64,000 nucleotides of DNA, from positions 1 through 64,000 of the forward strand of contig JBEKBH010000020.1 in assembly GCA_050015495.1 (NCBI GenBank). The letters run 5' to 3'. Under the pieces are notes generated by a model. It searched no databases and was not told the origin of the DNA. It saw only the letters and a program-made list of their open reading frames with translations. The DNA comes from Palsa-1439 sp050015495 (lineage in GTDB: Bacteria; Verrucomicrobiota; Verrucomicrobiia; Palsa-1439). Of the stretch, positions 45,143 through 53,170 are shown piece after piece (positions within the stretch are counted from its first letter, which is position 1; every line of letters starts with the position of its first letter). A program made the position numbers and the translations under genes.

Positions 45143-45556
45143 CGGGCCACCGGGTTTTTTGGAGAGGACAGTGCGGAGTTTCTCGAAGCGGTTGTCGTGG
45201 CGGAGATTGTCGAGGTCAGGGTCCTTCGTGAGCCAGCGGGCATCGTTGTAGCCGAGCTTGACGGCCTGATCGAGCGCGGCGAACGCTTCATCCACGCGAT
45301 TCAGCAACGAATAGCTGCAAGCGAGATTGTAGAACACGAGCGGGTTGTCGGCGCAGAGTCTCGCCAGGCGACGGTCGATCTGGAGTCCCTTTTCCCATTG
45401 TCCCATCTTGGTATAGGCGTCCCCGAGAATCTGCAATGCCTCGACGAAATCGGGATCGCGAGCGGCGACGCCTTCAAAGAAGCGGATTTCAAACTGGAGG
45501 TCTTCTTTCGTGGCGGACTTGCCCCGTGGCGGCTTCGTTTCCCGAATCGGCAACAT
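45125..45556 (-). CDS. small TPR protein
   Basis: The 143-residue product has two to three tetratricopeptide repeats: FVEALQILGDAYTKMGQWEK, LVFYNLACSYSLLNRVDEAF and a partial third. It has no signal peptide, so it is probably cytoplasmic. It lies 19 bases after the DUF1015 gene and is likely in its operon. Its 3' end overlaps coaB by 18 bases tail to tail. The partner is unknown. Confidence 0.8.
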   Translation of the reverse strand: MLPIRETKPPRGKSATKEDLQFEIRFFEGVAARDPDFVEALQILGDAYTKMGQWEKGLQIDRRLARLCADNPLVFYNLACSYSLLNRVDEAFAALDQAVKLGYNDARWLTKDPDLDNLRHDNRFEKLRTVLSKKPGGPSRSTE

Positions 45557-45575
45557 GGCGATCAGTTCTCCTGCT

Positions 45576-46871
45576 TCACGCCGCGGCGTCGGGGCGCAGA
45601 TCGTTGATCACAATCCCCGACAGAAGTTTGGGGTAGAAATCCGTGCTCTTTTGCGGCATGCGGGAGCGGGCGTCGGCGATGGCCTTCACATCCTCAACGT
45701 CGGTCGGATTCAGGAAGAAAGCAAGCTGCGCGTGGCCGGTCTGGACGAGTCCGGCGGCCTTGTCGGGTTCGCGCCAGTAGGTGACGTTGGACTCTTCGCG
45801 AAGGCGGACTTCGTCGATGCCGAGCAACGCTTCCAGAATCCCGACATGGAGGATGGCGACGTCCAACGTGTGCCAGAGCGGAGGTTTTCGGTCGAACAAC
45901 GGTCGCAGCGCGTTGAGGTTCTTCGGTCGCAACAGGGCGAACCCGGGGGCATCGTGCAACCCGATGAGATATTTCCCGCCGTTCATCGCGGCCAACAGTT
46001 TTTCCAGCGATGGCTGGGGCTCGACCACGAAAGTCTTCGCCAACTGATTGCGGAAGGAGTTTGCGTTGAACGAACTGAGGTTGGCGACGGTGCGGTGCGT
46101 CGGCAGGACGACCAGTCCCGGGTCGCTCATATCCACCAGCGTGGCCATGACGAATTCGTACGGCGCGTTCGGGTCGGGTTTGTCGGCGGCGGCGCGACAT
46201 TCATCGCGGAAGGCCAGCGCCGTTTCGTACCGATGATGCCCGTCGGCGATGTAAAATTTTGCCGCGCGCAACGATTCGTGCGCCGCTTTGATGGTGGCGG
46301 CGTCGGTGATTTCCCAAAGCTTGTTGACCACGCCGTAGTCGTCGGTGGCAGTCAGTGAAGGCGCGTCTGTCGGAGCGGGCAGGGGATTGCGTTGCGGGCG
46401 CGGGTAGAGCATGAAAATCTGGCCCTGTTGCGACCCGCAGGCACGCAACAGCGCCATGCGATCCGCCTTCGGTTTGGACAACGTATGCTCATGGGGCAGG
46501 ACGACGCCCTCGTCCCAGCGATGCAACCGCACGCGGGCGATCAGCGCCTTGCGGGTCCGTGGGCCGGAGCCATCGGGCGCGGCGAACGATTGTTCGAGGT
46601 AATACAAGGCGGGTTTCGCGGCGCGGCGCAGGACGCCCTCACGCAGCCAGACCTGATACAGATCGCGGGCGCGGGTATATTTGTTGTTGGATTCCGTGTC
46701 GCCGGGCTCTTCCTTGCCGAGTTCGATGCGGATGAGATTGTAGGGCGAGAGCTTGAGGTACTTCTCGCGCATCTCCGGGGTGATCTTGTCGTACGGCTGG
46801 GTCAGAACGTCGTCGGCCTTGACCCGGTTGGTGTTGTAGAGCACTCCTCGAAAAGGTTGGATGTCTGCCAT
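45576..46871 (-). CDS. DUF1015 family protein
   Basis: The 431-residue protein matches DUF1015: IQPFRGVLYNTNRVKADDVL, TQPYDKITPEMREKYLKLSP, YYLEQSF, VLPHEHTLSKPKADRMALL and FYIADGHHRYETALAFRDEC. The HEHT and DGHHRYET motifs suggest a phosphotransfer or metal site. DUF1015 is related to archaeal serine kinases and ParB-like folds, but its bacterial role is not settled. AGGGA precedes ATG 46871. Confidence 0.9.
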   Translation of the reverse strand: MADIQPFRGVLYNTNRVKADDVLTQPYDKITPEMREKYLKLSPYNLIRIELGKEEPGDTESNNKYTRARDLYQVWLREGVLRRAAKPALYYLEQSFAAPDGSGPRTRKALIARVRLHRWDEGVVLPHEHTLSKPKADRMALLRACGSQQGQIFMLYPRPQRNPLPAPTDAPSLTATDDYGVVNKLWEITDAATIKAAHESLRAAKFYIADGHHRYETALAFRDECRAAADKPDPNAPYEFVMATLVDMSDPGLVVLPTHRTVANLSSFNANSFRNQLAKTFVVEPQPSLEKLLAAMNGGKYLIGLHDAPGFALLRPKNLNALRPLFDRKPPLWHTLDVAILHVGILEALLGIDEVRLREESNVTYWREPDKAAGLVQTGHAQLAFFLNPTDVEDVKAIADARSRMPQKSTDFYPKLLSGIVINDLRPDAAA

Positions 46872-46974
46872 GCGGTGTCCCTGATGTTTCGGGCCGATAG
46901 TAGGCCGTCGCGTCCGCAGCGTCAAGGGGGGCGAAACGAATTGCCGGATGGGACATCGAATCTATTGTGACGGT

Positions 46975-47541
46975 ATGAGAACGCGCCAGTTCATTTTGCC
47001 CGCCCTGATTTGCGTTGGCCTGGCATTTCTGCCGGGCGCGCCGACTCAGGGGAACGAACGGGCGACGGAGACGGCGACGTTTGGCGCGGGATGTTTCTGG
47101 GGTGTGGAAGCGGCATTCCAGCAGGTGAAGGGGGTCACGGGCACGGCGGTTGGCTATATGGGCGGGACACTGAAGAACCCGACGTATGAACAAGTGTGCA
47201 CCCATCGCACCGGGTACGCGGAAGTTTGTCAGGTCACATACGATCCAACGCGGGTTAGTTACGAGAGGTTGGTGGACGTATTTTTTCAAATCCACAACCC
47301 GACCCGGTTCCATTCGGCTGGTAACGACGTTGCCAGCCAGTATCGTTCGGTGATTTTCTTCCACAACGCCGAGCAGGAGAAAACCGCGCTGGCCGTGAGG
47401 GACAAACTACAGTCGTCGGGGAAATTCGATCGACCGATCACCACCGCCATCGTTCCGGCTACGGAATTCTGGCGTGCCGAGGAATATCACCAGCGGTACG
47501 CCGAGAAGAATCATCTGCCGAGCTGCTCGATCACGCCGTAA
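46975..47541 (+). CDS. msrA: exported peptide-methionine (S)-S-oxide reductase
   Basis: The 188-residue product has a signal sequence (FILPALICVGLAFLPGAPTQ) and the MsrA core: FGAGCFWGVEAAFQQVKGV with the catalytic Cys, GYMGGTLKNPTYEQV, HNPTRFHSAGNDVASQYRSV, and EYHQRYAEKN. It should repair the S-epimer of methionine sulfoxide outside the cytoplasm. It is the first of two export-targeted MsrA genes here; the other at 48493 differs clearly in sequence. Confidence 0.92.
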   Translation: MRTRQFILPALICVGLAFLPGAPTQGNERATETATFGAGCFWGVEAAFQQVKGVTGTAVGYMGGTLKNPTYEQVCTHRTGYAEVCQVTYDPTRVSYERLVDVFFQIHNPTRFHSAGNDVASQYRSVIFFHNAEQEKTALAVRDKLQSSGKFDRPITTAIVPATEFWRAEEYHQRYAEKNHLPSCSITP

Positions 47542-47596
47542 GACACGCACTCTGCGGTTGTCTTGAGTTTACGTTTTGTGTATACGCTCGGCTCTC

Positions 47597-48376
47597 ATGT
47601 GCTTCCATCGGAGAGGACCCTGTATCCAAAGAGTGGTGATCGTGCTCGCCTTGCTTGGCCTGCCGGCGGCGTGGGCGGGTCCGCCGTTTATCACCGATGA
47701 TCCGGAAATACCGCCACCGAACGGCTGGGAGATCAATGTGCCGTTCATCTTGGAGCACACGCGCGGCGAGACGGACATGGAAACGCCGCTGTTCGACATC
47801 AACTACGGGACGCCGACATTCTACTGGGTACCGCATGTCCAACTGAAGCTGGAGATTCCGGTGGAAGTGATAACCAAGAATGGCGGGGGCACGGAGGCCG
47901 GGCCGGGCGACATGTTGTTGGGGATCAAGTGGCCGTTCTTGGAAGAGAAGGGCTGGCGGCCGATGGTGGGGATTTATCCGCAGGTGCTGGTCCCGACGGG
48001 CGATGAGAATCGCGGTTTGGGCGAAGGAAGGACGGGCTATATCTTGCCGGTGCTGGCCGAGAAACACTGGGGCAAATGGACGGCGTACGGGGACGTCGGG
48101 TATGTGATCCAGACGGCGGATGACGAGCCCAACTACTGGTACGAGGGCATATCGATCAATCGGGAGATCACCGAGCGGTTGGAATTGGGCGGTGAGATCG
48201 CGTGCAATTCACCGCCGCCGTCGGAAGGGTACTCCAACCTCGCGTTCAACCTGGGCGGCACGTGGAAACTGAGCGAGGAGTTCAACCTGTTGTTCTCGGC
48301 GGGACGCAGTATCCATGGCGACACGCAGTTCATGTCCTATCTCGGAATCCAGATGGAATTGGGCGGAACGAAGTGA
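47597..48376 (+). CDS. exported beta-barrel-like protein (phenol MetA-like transporter family)
   Basis: The 259-residue product has a signal peptide (VVIVLALLGLPAAWAG) followed by PPFITDDPEIPPPNGWEINV, a start seen in outer-membrane proteins of the MetA-pathway/transporter type. Alternating hydrophobic strands run to the end (FMSYLGIQMELGGTK). It sits between two exported msrA genes. It may bring substrates to, or stabilise, the periplasmic repair system, which is only inference. The family assignment is by eye. Confidence 0.6.
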   Translation: MCFHRRGPCIQRVVIVLALLGLPAAWAGPPFITDDPEIPPPNGWEINVPFILEHTRGETDMETPLFDINYGTPTFYWVPHVQLKLEIPVEVITKNGGGTEAGPGDMLLGIKWPFLEEKGWRPMVGIYPQVLVPTGDENRGLGEGRTGYILPVLAEKHWGKWTAYGDVGYVIQTADDEPNYWYEGISINREITERLELGGEIACNSPPPSEGYSNLAFNLGGTWKLSEEFNLLFSAGRSIHGDTQFMSYLGIQMELGGTK

Positions 48377-48492
48377 TTGGGGAATCCAGCCGGCGTTTTT
48401 GTTCGTAGATTTGGTGGAAAAGACGATGGGACGTTGCGGGATCTCAACTTCCGGTCGGAAGTATGAAACGCGGGTCACCACGGGGGCATCCA

Positions 48493-49113
48493 ATGGTTAT
48501 GTTGAAGACGGTCGCAGTCATCGCGGGAGTATTGGTCGGAGTCAACGCCATGAGCCAAACAACCACTAACTCGTCATCGAAAGAAACCATCACGCTGGGA
48601 GGGGGCTGTTTCTGGTGTACCGAGGCCGTGTTCGAAGATTTGAAGGGCGTGGAGAAGGTGGAGTCGGGGTACTCGGGCGGGACGGTGCCGAACCCGACGT
48701 ACGAGGAAGTCTCGTCGGGCGAGACGGGTCACGCGGAAGTGAGCCAGATCACATTCGACCCGAAGGTGATTCCGTTGAAGACCATTTTGGAGGTGTTTTT
48801 CACGGTGCATAATCCGACGACATTGAACCGGCAGGGGAATGATGTCGGCACGCAGTACCGGTCGGTGATCTTTTACCGGGACGCGCAGCAGAAGGCGGTG
48901 GCGCTGCGGGCGATCCAGGACATCGCGGCGGCGAAAATCTGGGATGGGCGGATCGTGACGGAGGTATCGCCGTTCAAGGCGTTCTACAAGGCGGAGGGCT
49001 ACCATCAGGAGTACTTCCGGTTGCACGGGTCGCAGCCGTATTGTCAGATCATCATCGCGCCGAAGGTGGCGAAGTTCCGGGAGCATTTTCGCAGCCTGTT
49101 GAAGGACAACTGA
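48493..49113 (+). CDS. msrA: second exported peptide-methionine (S)-S-oxide reductase
   Basis: The 206-residue product has a signal peptide (MLKTVAVIAGVLVGVNAMSQ), GGGCFWCTEAVFEDLKGVEK (catalytic Cys in GCFWC), SGYSGGTVPNPTYEEVSSGE, NPTTLNRQGNDVGTQYRSVI, and the terminal YCQIIIAPKVAKF. The GCFWCTEAVF form is a distinct MsrA subtype from the copy at 46975 (GCFWGVE). It leads directly to msrB, so it is probably the partner of that enzyme. Confidence 0.93.
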   Translation: MVMLKTVAVIAGVLVGVNAMSQTTTNSSSKETITLGGGCFWCTEAVFEDLKGVEKVESGYSGGTVPNPTYEEVSSGETGHAEVSQITFDPKVIPLKTILEVFFTVHNPTTLNRQGNDVGTQYRSVIFYRDAQQKAVALRAIQDIAAAKIWDGRIVTEVSPFKAFYKAEGYHQEYFRLHGSQPYCQIIIAPKVAKFREHFRSLLKDN

Positions 49114-49149
49114 AACGAACCGTGCGAACGACCGGACCCCTCATCCCAA

Positions 49150-49176
49150 CCTTCTCCCCCTCGAAAGGGGAGAAGG
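49150..49176. repeat. REP-like palindrome
   Basis: CCTTCTCCCC (49150-49159) and GGGGAGAAGG (49167-49176) are perfect 10-base arms around a 7-base loop, CTCGAAA. The surrounding CCCTCATCCCAACC is like dispersed intergenic palindromes seen in many genomes. It lies in the 112-base gap between msrA and msrB and may stabilise or terminate the transcript. I found no second copy in this window. Confidence 0.65.
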
Positions 49177-49225
49177 GATCAAATCCCTGCCCGGTGCGGG
49201 GTCGGTGTAGTGTGGGAGGGGCGAT

Positions 49226-49816
49226 ATGAAATCGACGACCAAGAAGATGGCGATGTATGCGAGCGCGGCGGTGGTGGGGCTGGGGATTCGCGCAGCGGTG
49301 CGCGCGGCGTATGGCGACGAAAGGAGTCCGAAGCAAGTGACGATTATTGAATTCAGCGACGACGGCAAACGAATCGGTCCCGTCACGGTGGACACGATTG
49401 TGAAGACCGACGCGGAATGGCACAAGGTGCTGACGCCCGAGCAATTCAAAGTGACGCGGGAACAAGGCACGGAGCGGGCGTGCTCGGTCGGTTATTGGAA
49501 CAACCACGAGGCGGGGCTGTATCGGTGCGTTTGTTGCGGCACGGCGCTGTTCAAGTCCGACACGAAATTCGAATCGGGCACGGGCTGGCCGAGTTTCTGG
49601 ACGCCGGTGGCGATGGAGAACCTTGAGCTGAAACCCGATAATTCGTTTGGGATGGAGCGGACGGAAGTGCTATGCAAGCGGTGCGGGGCGCATCTGGGGC
49701 ACGTGTTCGAGGACGGGCCGAAGCCGACAGGGTTGCGGTATTGCATGAACTCGGCGGCGATGAAGTTTGTGAAGTATGACAAGAGTGGTGGGGCGGTCGA
49801 ACCCAAAGCGCCATGA
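49226..49816 (+). CDS. msrB: exported peptide-methionine (R)-S-oxide reductase
   Basis: The 196-residue product has an N-terminal membrane segment (MYASAAVVGLGIRAAVRAAY) and an MsrB domain. It has zinc pairs CVCC and CKRC, SGTGWPSFWTPV, GHVFEDGPKPTGLRYCMNSA with the catalytic Cys, and Met where Ile is usual. It reduces the R-epimer of methionine sulfoxide. GGGAGGGG lies just before the ATG. Together with the two MsrA proteins it makes a complete extracytoplasmic repair set. Confidence 0.94.
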   Translation: MKSTTKKMAMYASAAVVGLGIRAAVRAAYGDERSPKQVTIIEFSDDGKRIGPVTVDTIVKTDAEWHKVLTPEQFKVTREQGTERACSVGYWNNHEAGLYRCVCCGTALFKSDTKFESGTGWPSFWTPVAMENLELKPDNSFGMERTEVLCKRCGAHLGHVFEDGPKPTGLRYCMNSAAMKFVKYDKSGGAVEPKAP

Positions 49817-50214
49817 ACGATGACGTGAGCGGTGGGGCGCGACGGCCCCGGGGCGCGTTCAACGGGCGGGAGTTGGCGATTGGCATCGGGTTCACCCTGG
49901 TCAACGCAAGCGCGCACCTACTGTGGAACCCGATCGTCGAATACTGGCAGTTCGTGGTGACGACGCTGATGTTCGTCGGGTTCCTGACCTTCTGGCTATC
50001 GAAGGAATGGGGGCGAATCGAGTCGTTTATCACCAAGTTCTACTGTGTCGCGGTAATTTTCGACGTGTTTGCGGAGGGACTGCTTCAACCGTTCCATCAT
50101 TGCACGTTCGACAATCTCCTGTGCACCGGCAAGCTGTTTCTCGTGTTCTTCGTGTTCTGGCTGGTGCTGCGGCCGGTGGAACGGTGGGTTGCCGGGCGAA
50201 AGCCGCTATCCTGA
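49813..50214 (+). CDS. small integral membrane protein
   Basis: The 133-residue product has about three to four membrane helices (GIGFTLVNASAHLLWNPIVE, FVVTTLMFVGFLTFWLSK, ITKFYCVAVIFDVFAEGLLQ, LFLVFFVFWLVLRPV). A Cys pair lies in the loop HHCTFDNLLCTGK. Its ATG overlaps the msrB stop as ATGA, so it is coexpressed. It may supply electrons to the exported Msr enzymes (a role played by unrelated membrane proteins elsewhere), but I recognise no family and no redox motif. Confidence 0.65.
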   Translation: MNDDVSGGARRPRGAFNGRELAIGIGFTLVNASAHLLWNPIVEYWQFVVTTLMFVGFLTFWLSKEWGRIESFITKFYCVAVIFDVFAEGLLQPFHHCTFDNLLCTGKLFLVFFVFWLVLRPVERWVAGRKPLS

Positions 50215-50268
50215 CGTTACGCGCGTTGGCGTTTGAGGGACGCGATGGAGGATGCCAAAATCAGTCAT

Positions 50269-50373
50269 GGCAGTGTAGTTTCCGATCATGCCCTCAAGGA
50301 GGTACTTCGACTGAGGAAGTCGAAGAGAAAGAGCATGTCCATCTCTACACTGCCGGAAGAATGTCCGGCGTTT
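50269..50373. ncRNA. nested hairpin region with alternative stem; candidate structured RNA
   Basis: A perfect 10-base outer stem (GGCAGTGTAG 50269-50278 with CTACACTGCC 50345-50354) encloses CATGC/GCATG (50287-50291/50333-50337). An 8-base hairpin CTTCGACT-GAGGA-AGTCGAAG lies inside (50305-50325). The 3' arm overlaps a second hairpin, GCCGGA-AGAATG-TCCGGC (50352-50369), followed by G and TTTT on the plus strand, so the two folds exclude each other. This resembles an antiterminator/terminator layout. On the minus strand it lies just beyond the pilin gene. No known RNA family is recognised. Confidence 0.4.
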
Positions 50374-50442
50374 TGCGGGTTCTGTCAAATACGACCGCGG
50401 TGGAGCCGGGGAGGGCAAGCCGGACGGGCGGATCGGGCTGGC

Positions 50443-50616
50443 TTAAGGCAGGTTCGTATTGACGGACGAGAGCGTGTTGTTAATGTGGTTGCCGAGTCCC
50501 TGGAGAACGAGGACCGCGACCACGGCGATCAAAGCCAGAATCAGTGCGTATTCGACCAAGCCCTGACCCGTCCTTGACTTCACAACACGATACAGTTTTC
50601 CGAGAGTTGATTTCAT
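50443..50616 (-). CDS. Flp-type pilin
   Basis: The 57-residue product has a short basic leader (KLYRVVKSRTG) and the class III pilin cleavage/assembly core QGLVEYALILALIAVVAVLV, with the essential Gly, Glu5 and Tyr6 positions of Flp/Fap pilins. It is followed by a short Asn-rich tail. It should be cleaved by a TadV-like peptidase and polymerised by a Tad machine, none of which is in this window. ATG 50616 follows AAGGA; the GTG at 50634 is less likely. A sigma-54 promoter lies 60-75 bases upstream. Confidence 0.85.
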   Translation of the reverse strand: MKSTLGKLYRVVKSRTGQGLVEYALILALIAVVAVLVLQGLGNHINNTLSSVNTNLP

Positions 50617-50675
50617 CTTCTTTGCGTCCTTCACCTAGATGTTCTCACTGACGGTTTTAAGATCGGGGTAGAGAT

Positions 50676-50691
50676 AGCAGCGAATATGCCA
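50676..50691 (-). promoter_or_regulatory. sigma-54 (-24/-12) promoter for the pilin gene
   Basis: The minus strand reads TGGCATATTCGCTGCT, matching the TGGCAC-N5-TTGCW pattern with GG and GC exactly 10 bases apart. The predicted start near 50665 gives a leader of about 50 bases to ATG 50616. Pilin genes are classic sigma-54 targets. An activator and rpoN would be encoded elsewhere. Confidence 0.65.
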
Positions 50692-50714
50692 AGCATCATC
50701 ATTAAAAATTCGTT

Positions 50715-50740
50715 AAAAAACGCCGGCAACCAGTTACCGG
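50715..50740 (-). terminator. rho-independent terminator after the TPR lipoprotein gene
   Basis: On the minus strand CCGGTAAC and GTTGCCGG pair (one G-U) and are followed by G and six T. It lies 26 bases beyond the TPR gene stop and separates that gene from the pilin promoter. Confidence 0.75.
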
Positions 50741-50765
50741 TACTGCGGGTGGGATGCTCGATTCT

Positions 50766-51629
50766 CTATTCCACAATCCGCTTCTGTTCGTGATACGGCC
50801 TGCTCTGTTCGTAGAGACTGAGCCGCTGACGGGCCTTCTCCGGGGTATCGCTCGACGGATTGGAGTCCAAGTAGTTGGATTCCAGGTATTTGGTTTGCCA
50901 TTTAACGGCGTCGTCAAAGCGGCCCGCCTCGGCGTAAGCCGCCGCCAGTGTACTGAGTATGGAATCGTCGTTCCAATCTGACAGTTCACAGGCCTTCAAT
51001 GCGTAGTCGACGGCGTACTCTCCATTTCGAGAATTGACATCCGGGCAGGCCGCCAACACCCAGGCGAGGTTGTTATAGGCCTCCACGAAATCCTGCTTGA
51101 GCTGGATGGCCTGGGTGAAGTCGGCAATGGCCTTGTCATAAGCGCCGTTGTGGCCGTAGAAGACTCCCCGGGTGTAGTACGCCTCCACGAAATCCGGATT
51201 GAGGCGGATGGCTTCGCTTTTGTCGGCAATGGCCTTGTCCCAGTCGCCTTTGTAGCCGTAGGCGTCGCCCCGGTCGTTGTAGGCCGCGACGTAATCCGGC
51301 TGGAGCCGGATGGCTTGGCTGTAATCGGCGATGGCCTTGTCATAGTCGCCTTTGTCGCTGTAGACGCTGGCTCGGTTGTAATAGGCCATGGAATTATCCC
51401 GCTTGAGCCGGATGGCGTCGCTGAACTCGGTAATGGCGCGGTCATTATCATGCTGGCGAACGGCTTCCAGACCTCTCGCATTGGCTTTCTCCGACTGGTC
51501 ACTCTCTGGCTGGTTGTTCCCGCATCCCTGGCCCGCCAACAGCAACAAGAGGAAAATGGCCAGCCATGACAGCCGTCGGAACAGCCGCCGGGCTGGCGGA
51601 CTCAAATGAAGGCCGGATTTTGGAACCAT
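50766..51629 (-). CDS. exported TPR protein, possible lipoprotein
   Basis: The 287-residue product has a signal segment (LFRRLSWLAIFLLLLLAGQG, then C). The Cys is in a non-canonical lipobox (AGQGC), so lipidation is uncertain. It continues with at least five tetratricopeptide repeats of the pattern AYYNRASVYSDKGDYDKAIA and DYSQAIRLQPD, and a C-terminal TPR-like part (LAAAYAEAGRFDDAVKWQTK). It likely scaffolds other envelope proteins. ATG 51629 begins the signal; AGGAG lies unusually close before it. It ends in a good terminator. Confidence 0.85.
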   Translation of the reverse strand: MVPKSGLHLSPPARRLFRRLSWLAIFLLLLLAGQGCGNNQPESDQSEKANARGLEAVRQHDNDRAITEFSDAIRLKRDNSMAYYNRASVYSDKGDYDKAIADYSQAIRLQPDYVAAYNDRGDAYGYKGDWDKAIADKSEAIRLNPDFVEAYYTRGVFYGHNGAYDKAIADFTQAIQLKQDFVEAYNNLAWVLAACPDVNSRNGEYAVDYALKACELSDWNDDSILSTLAAAYAEAGRFDDAVKWQTKYLESNYLDSNPSSDTPEKARQRLSLYEQSRPYHEQKRIVE

Positions 51630-51716
51630 GCTCCTACAAATAGCATTCCGGTCGATGGCAAATCGAGCAGTTTTCCGAGCGCCAAGTCCACCGCATCTTG
51701 ACCCGCTAAAATGGAC

Positions 51717-51752
51717 GAACCCGGCACCTGCAACAGGCAGATGCTCGGGTTC
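51717..51752 (-). terminator. hairpin in the 353-bp gap between TPR and acyltransferase genes
   Basis: GAACCCG (51717-51723) and CGGGTTC (51746-51752) form a perfect 7-base stem. GCA/TGC and an inner CCTG-CAA-CAGG hairpin lie within it, and on the minus strand TTTT follows 5 bases after. It may end the acyltransferase transcript. The rest of the gap 51630-51982 shows no convincing gene; there is one more palindrome, TGGCCG-GA-CGGCCA, near 51834. Confidence 0.4.
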
Positions 51753-51982
51753 ATCGTAGGGTATTGGACTGTCAAGATCAGGCCATTGCAAATCAAGCCT
51801 TCGCAGCACGAGTCGATTTACAGACGGTCAATCTGGCCGGACGGCCAACTGACAATTGTCGTCCCTTTTCGTTCCGATTGCCACGGCGGCAGCCGGTCGG
51901 CCCCTCGGCAAGTTCAAGGGTCTTCATCCAGCAGGTCACATGATGACACCAGCCAATTGGATAACGGCAGGGGATTCGGTGT

Positions 51983-53170
51983 TCAACGACTGCTGGAGAG
52001 ATCAAGGGGATCTGGCTTCTCGAAGCTACGCCGATCCGGATGGAGGCAAAGTATCGCATCGCCGAGCCGCAACGAGTGCTCGCAACGGATGGGCTCTTCC
52101 TCCACCAAGCATAGAGAGGAGGGAAGATACGGTCCCAGATACCTCGTCCGACATTTTTCCCGACTTGGAAGACGTGGTTGATGACCGACCGTAGCGGCGG
52201 CCATTTGAGGCGGCATTGGCGAATGAGGCAGTGATCGGAAGGTTGTTCTCCATGCGGTTCCCCGCAGTTTATAGCGTACGCGATCCAGTGGTCGTTCCAA
52301 GGCCACCACCAGCAAGACAGCGGCCGCGATCGACACGATGAGCCATCCGAGCATGTGCAGTTGTGTCAGGTGATAAAGACAACCGAGATCGCGAAGTGGT
52401 GCGTGGACCAGGAACAGCGGATACGACAAGAGACCAAGGCGCTGGTCCCACTTGTGGTTTGGAGAAAGCAGGGCCAACCGACTCACCACCGGAAGTGCGA
52501 TCAGGTAGCCAGCGCACACGTTGATGTGAATGCCGGTTGGCAATCCGAGGTGCGCGATCTTGGAATAAACGAAGAAAGCCATCAATCCCGCAAACACAAC
52601 CCACGCGACATGAAGCGAGGAAGCATCTTTTCGTCGAATGAGGATGCCTGACAGGAACGAAAACAAGACGCCCGGAAGGCCCTGGTATGCCCAGAACGTG
52701 GAATAGGGCAGGAACGGTGACATGGCAAAGAGAGCCACGCTAGCTGCCATCATCATGCGGATTACGCGGGTGGAACAGACTGCCAGGAACGGCACCAAGA
52801 GATAGAATTGTGCCTCGCACGCCAGTGACCACGTTGGGCTGATGATGAGAGCTGTTCCTGTGAAGCTCGTGTAGTTCAGCGGGAACAGGAGGGCATTGAT
52901 CCCGATCTGTCGCCATGAATGGTGAAGTGCGATGCCAAAAACCAGAAGCAGAAACAGGAACAGCGGAAAGATGCGCATGACGCGGTCGAGATAAAACCAA
53001 CGGCGCTGGCCGCCGACCGAGAGTTTTTTAAAGAGGTGCTCCATGAGAAACCCGGAAACGACGTAGAAGGAAAGAACAGACCATTGCCCGGGATTGAACC
53101 CGTGTGGGACCAACCCAAAATGGCTTAGCGCAACAAAAGCCGCCAGGATCATGCGATATGTGCCGAACAT
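51983..53170 (-). CDS. acyltransferase 3 family membrane protein with Cys/His-rich C-terminal tail
   Basis: The 395-residue frame begins with an acyltransferase-3 (OafA-like) protein of about 330 residues and some ten membrane helices: FVALSHFGLVPHGFNP has the early His, with SFYVVSGFLMEHLFKK and RRWFYLDRVMRIFPLFL after it. Such enzymes acetylate surface polysaccharide. The last 65 residues are unrelated: CRTRYLGP, CLVEEEPIRC and LRLGDAILCLHPD match the free protein at 13694. Either the tail is fused or a separate small gene in the same frame starts at an internal Met (near 52205). The start has no clear ribosome site; Met7 is possible. Confidence 0.8.
   Translation of the reverse strand: MFGTYRMILAAFVALSHFGLVPHGFNPGQWSVLSFYVVSGFLMEHLFKKLSVGGQRRWFYLDRVMRIFPLFLFLLLVFGIALHHSWRQIGINALLFPLNYTSFTGTALIISPTWSLACEAQFYLLVPFLAVCSTRVIRMMMAASVALFAMSPFLPYSTFWAYQGLPGVLFSFLSGILIRRKDASSLHVAWVVFAGLMAFFVYSKIAHLGLPTGIHINVCAGYLIALPVVSRLALLSPNHKWDQRLGLLSYPLFLVHAPLRDLGCLYHLTQLHMLGWLIVSIAAAVLLVVALERPLDRVRYKLRGTAWRTTFRSLPHSPMPPQMAAATVGHQPRLPSREKCRTRYLGPYLPSSLCLVEEEPIRCEHSLRLGDAILCLHPDRRSFEKPDPLDLSSSR

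Noticed and set aside
50233..50577. Plus-strand frame over the structured region and the pilin gene
   Set aside because: It is antisense to the pilin, and its only notable segment (CPAFCGFC) comes from the hairpin DNA; no supporting ribosome site for the full frame.
51711..52181. Plus-strand frame in the gap and opposite the acyltransferase tail
   Set aside because: Ser/Arg-rich, no motif, no ribosome site; the opposite strand carries the recognisable Cys/His module.
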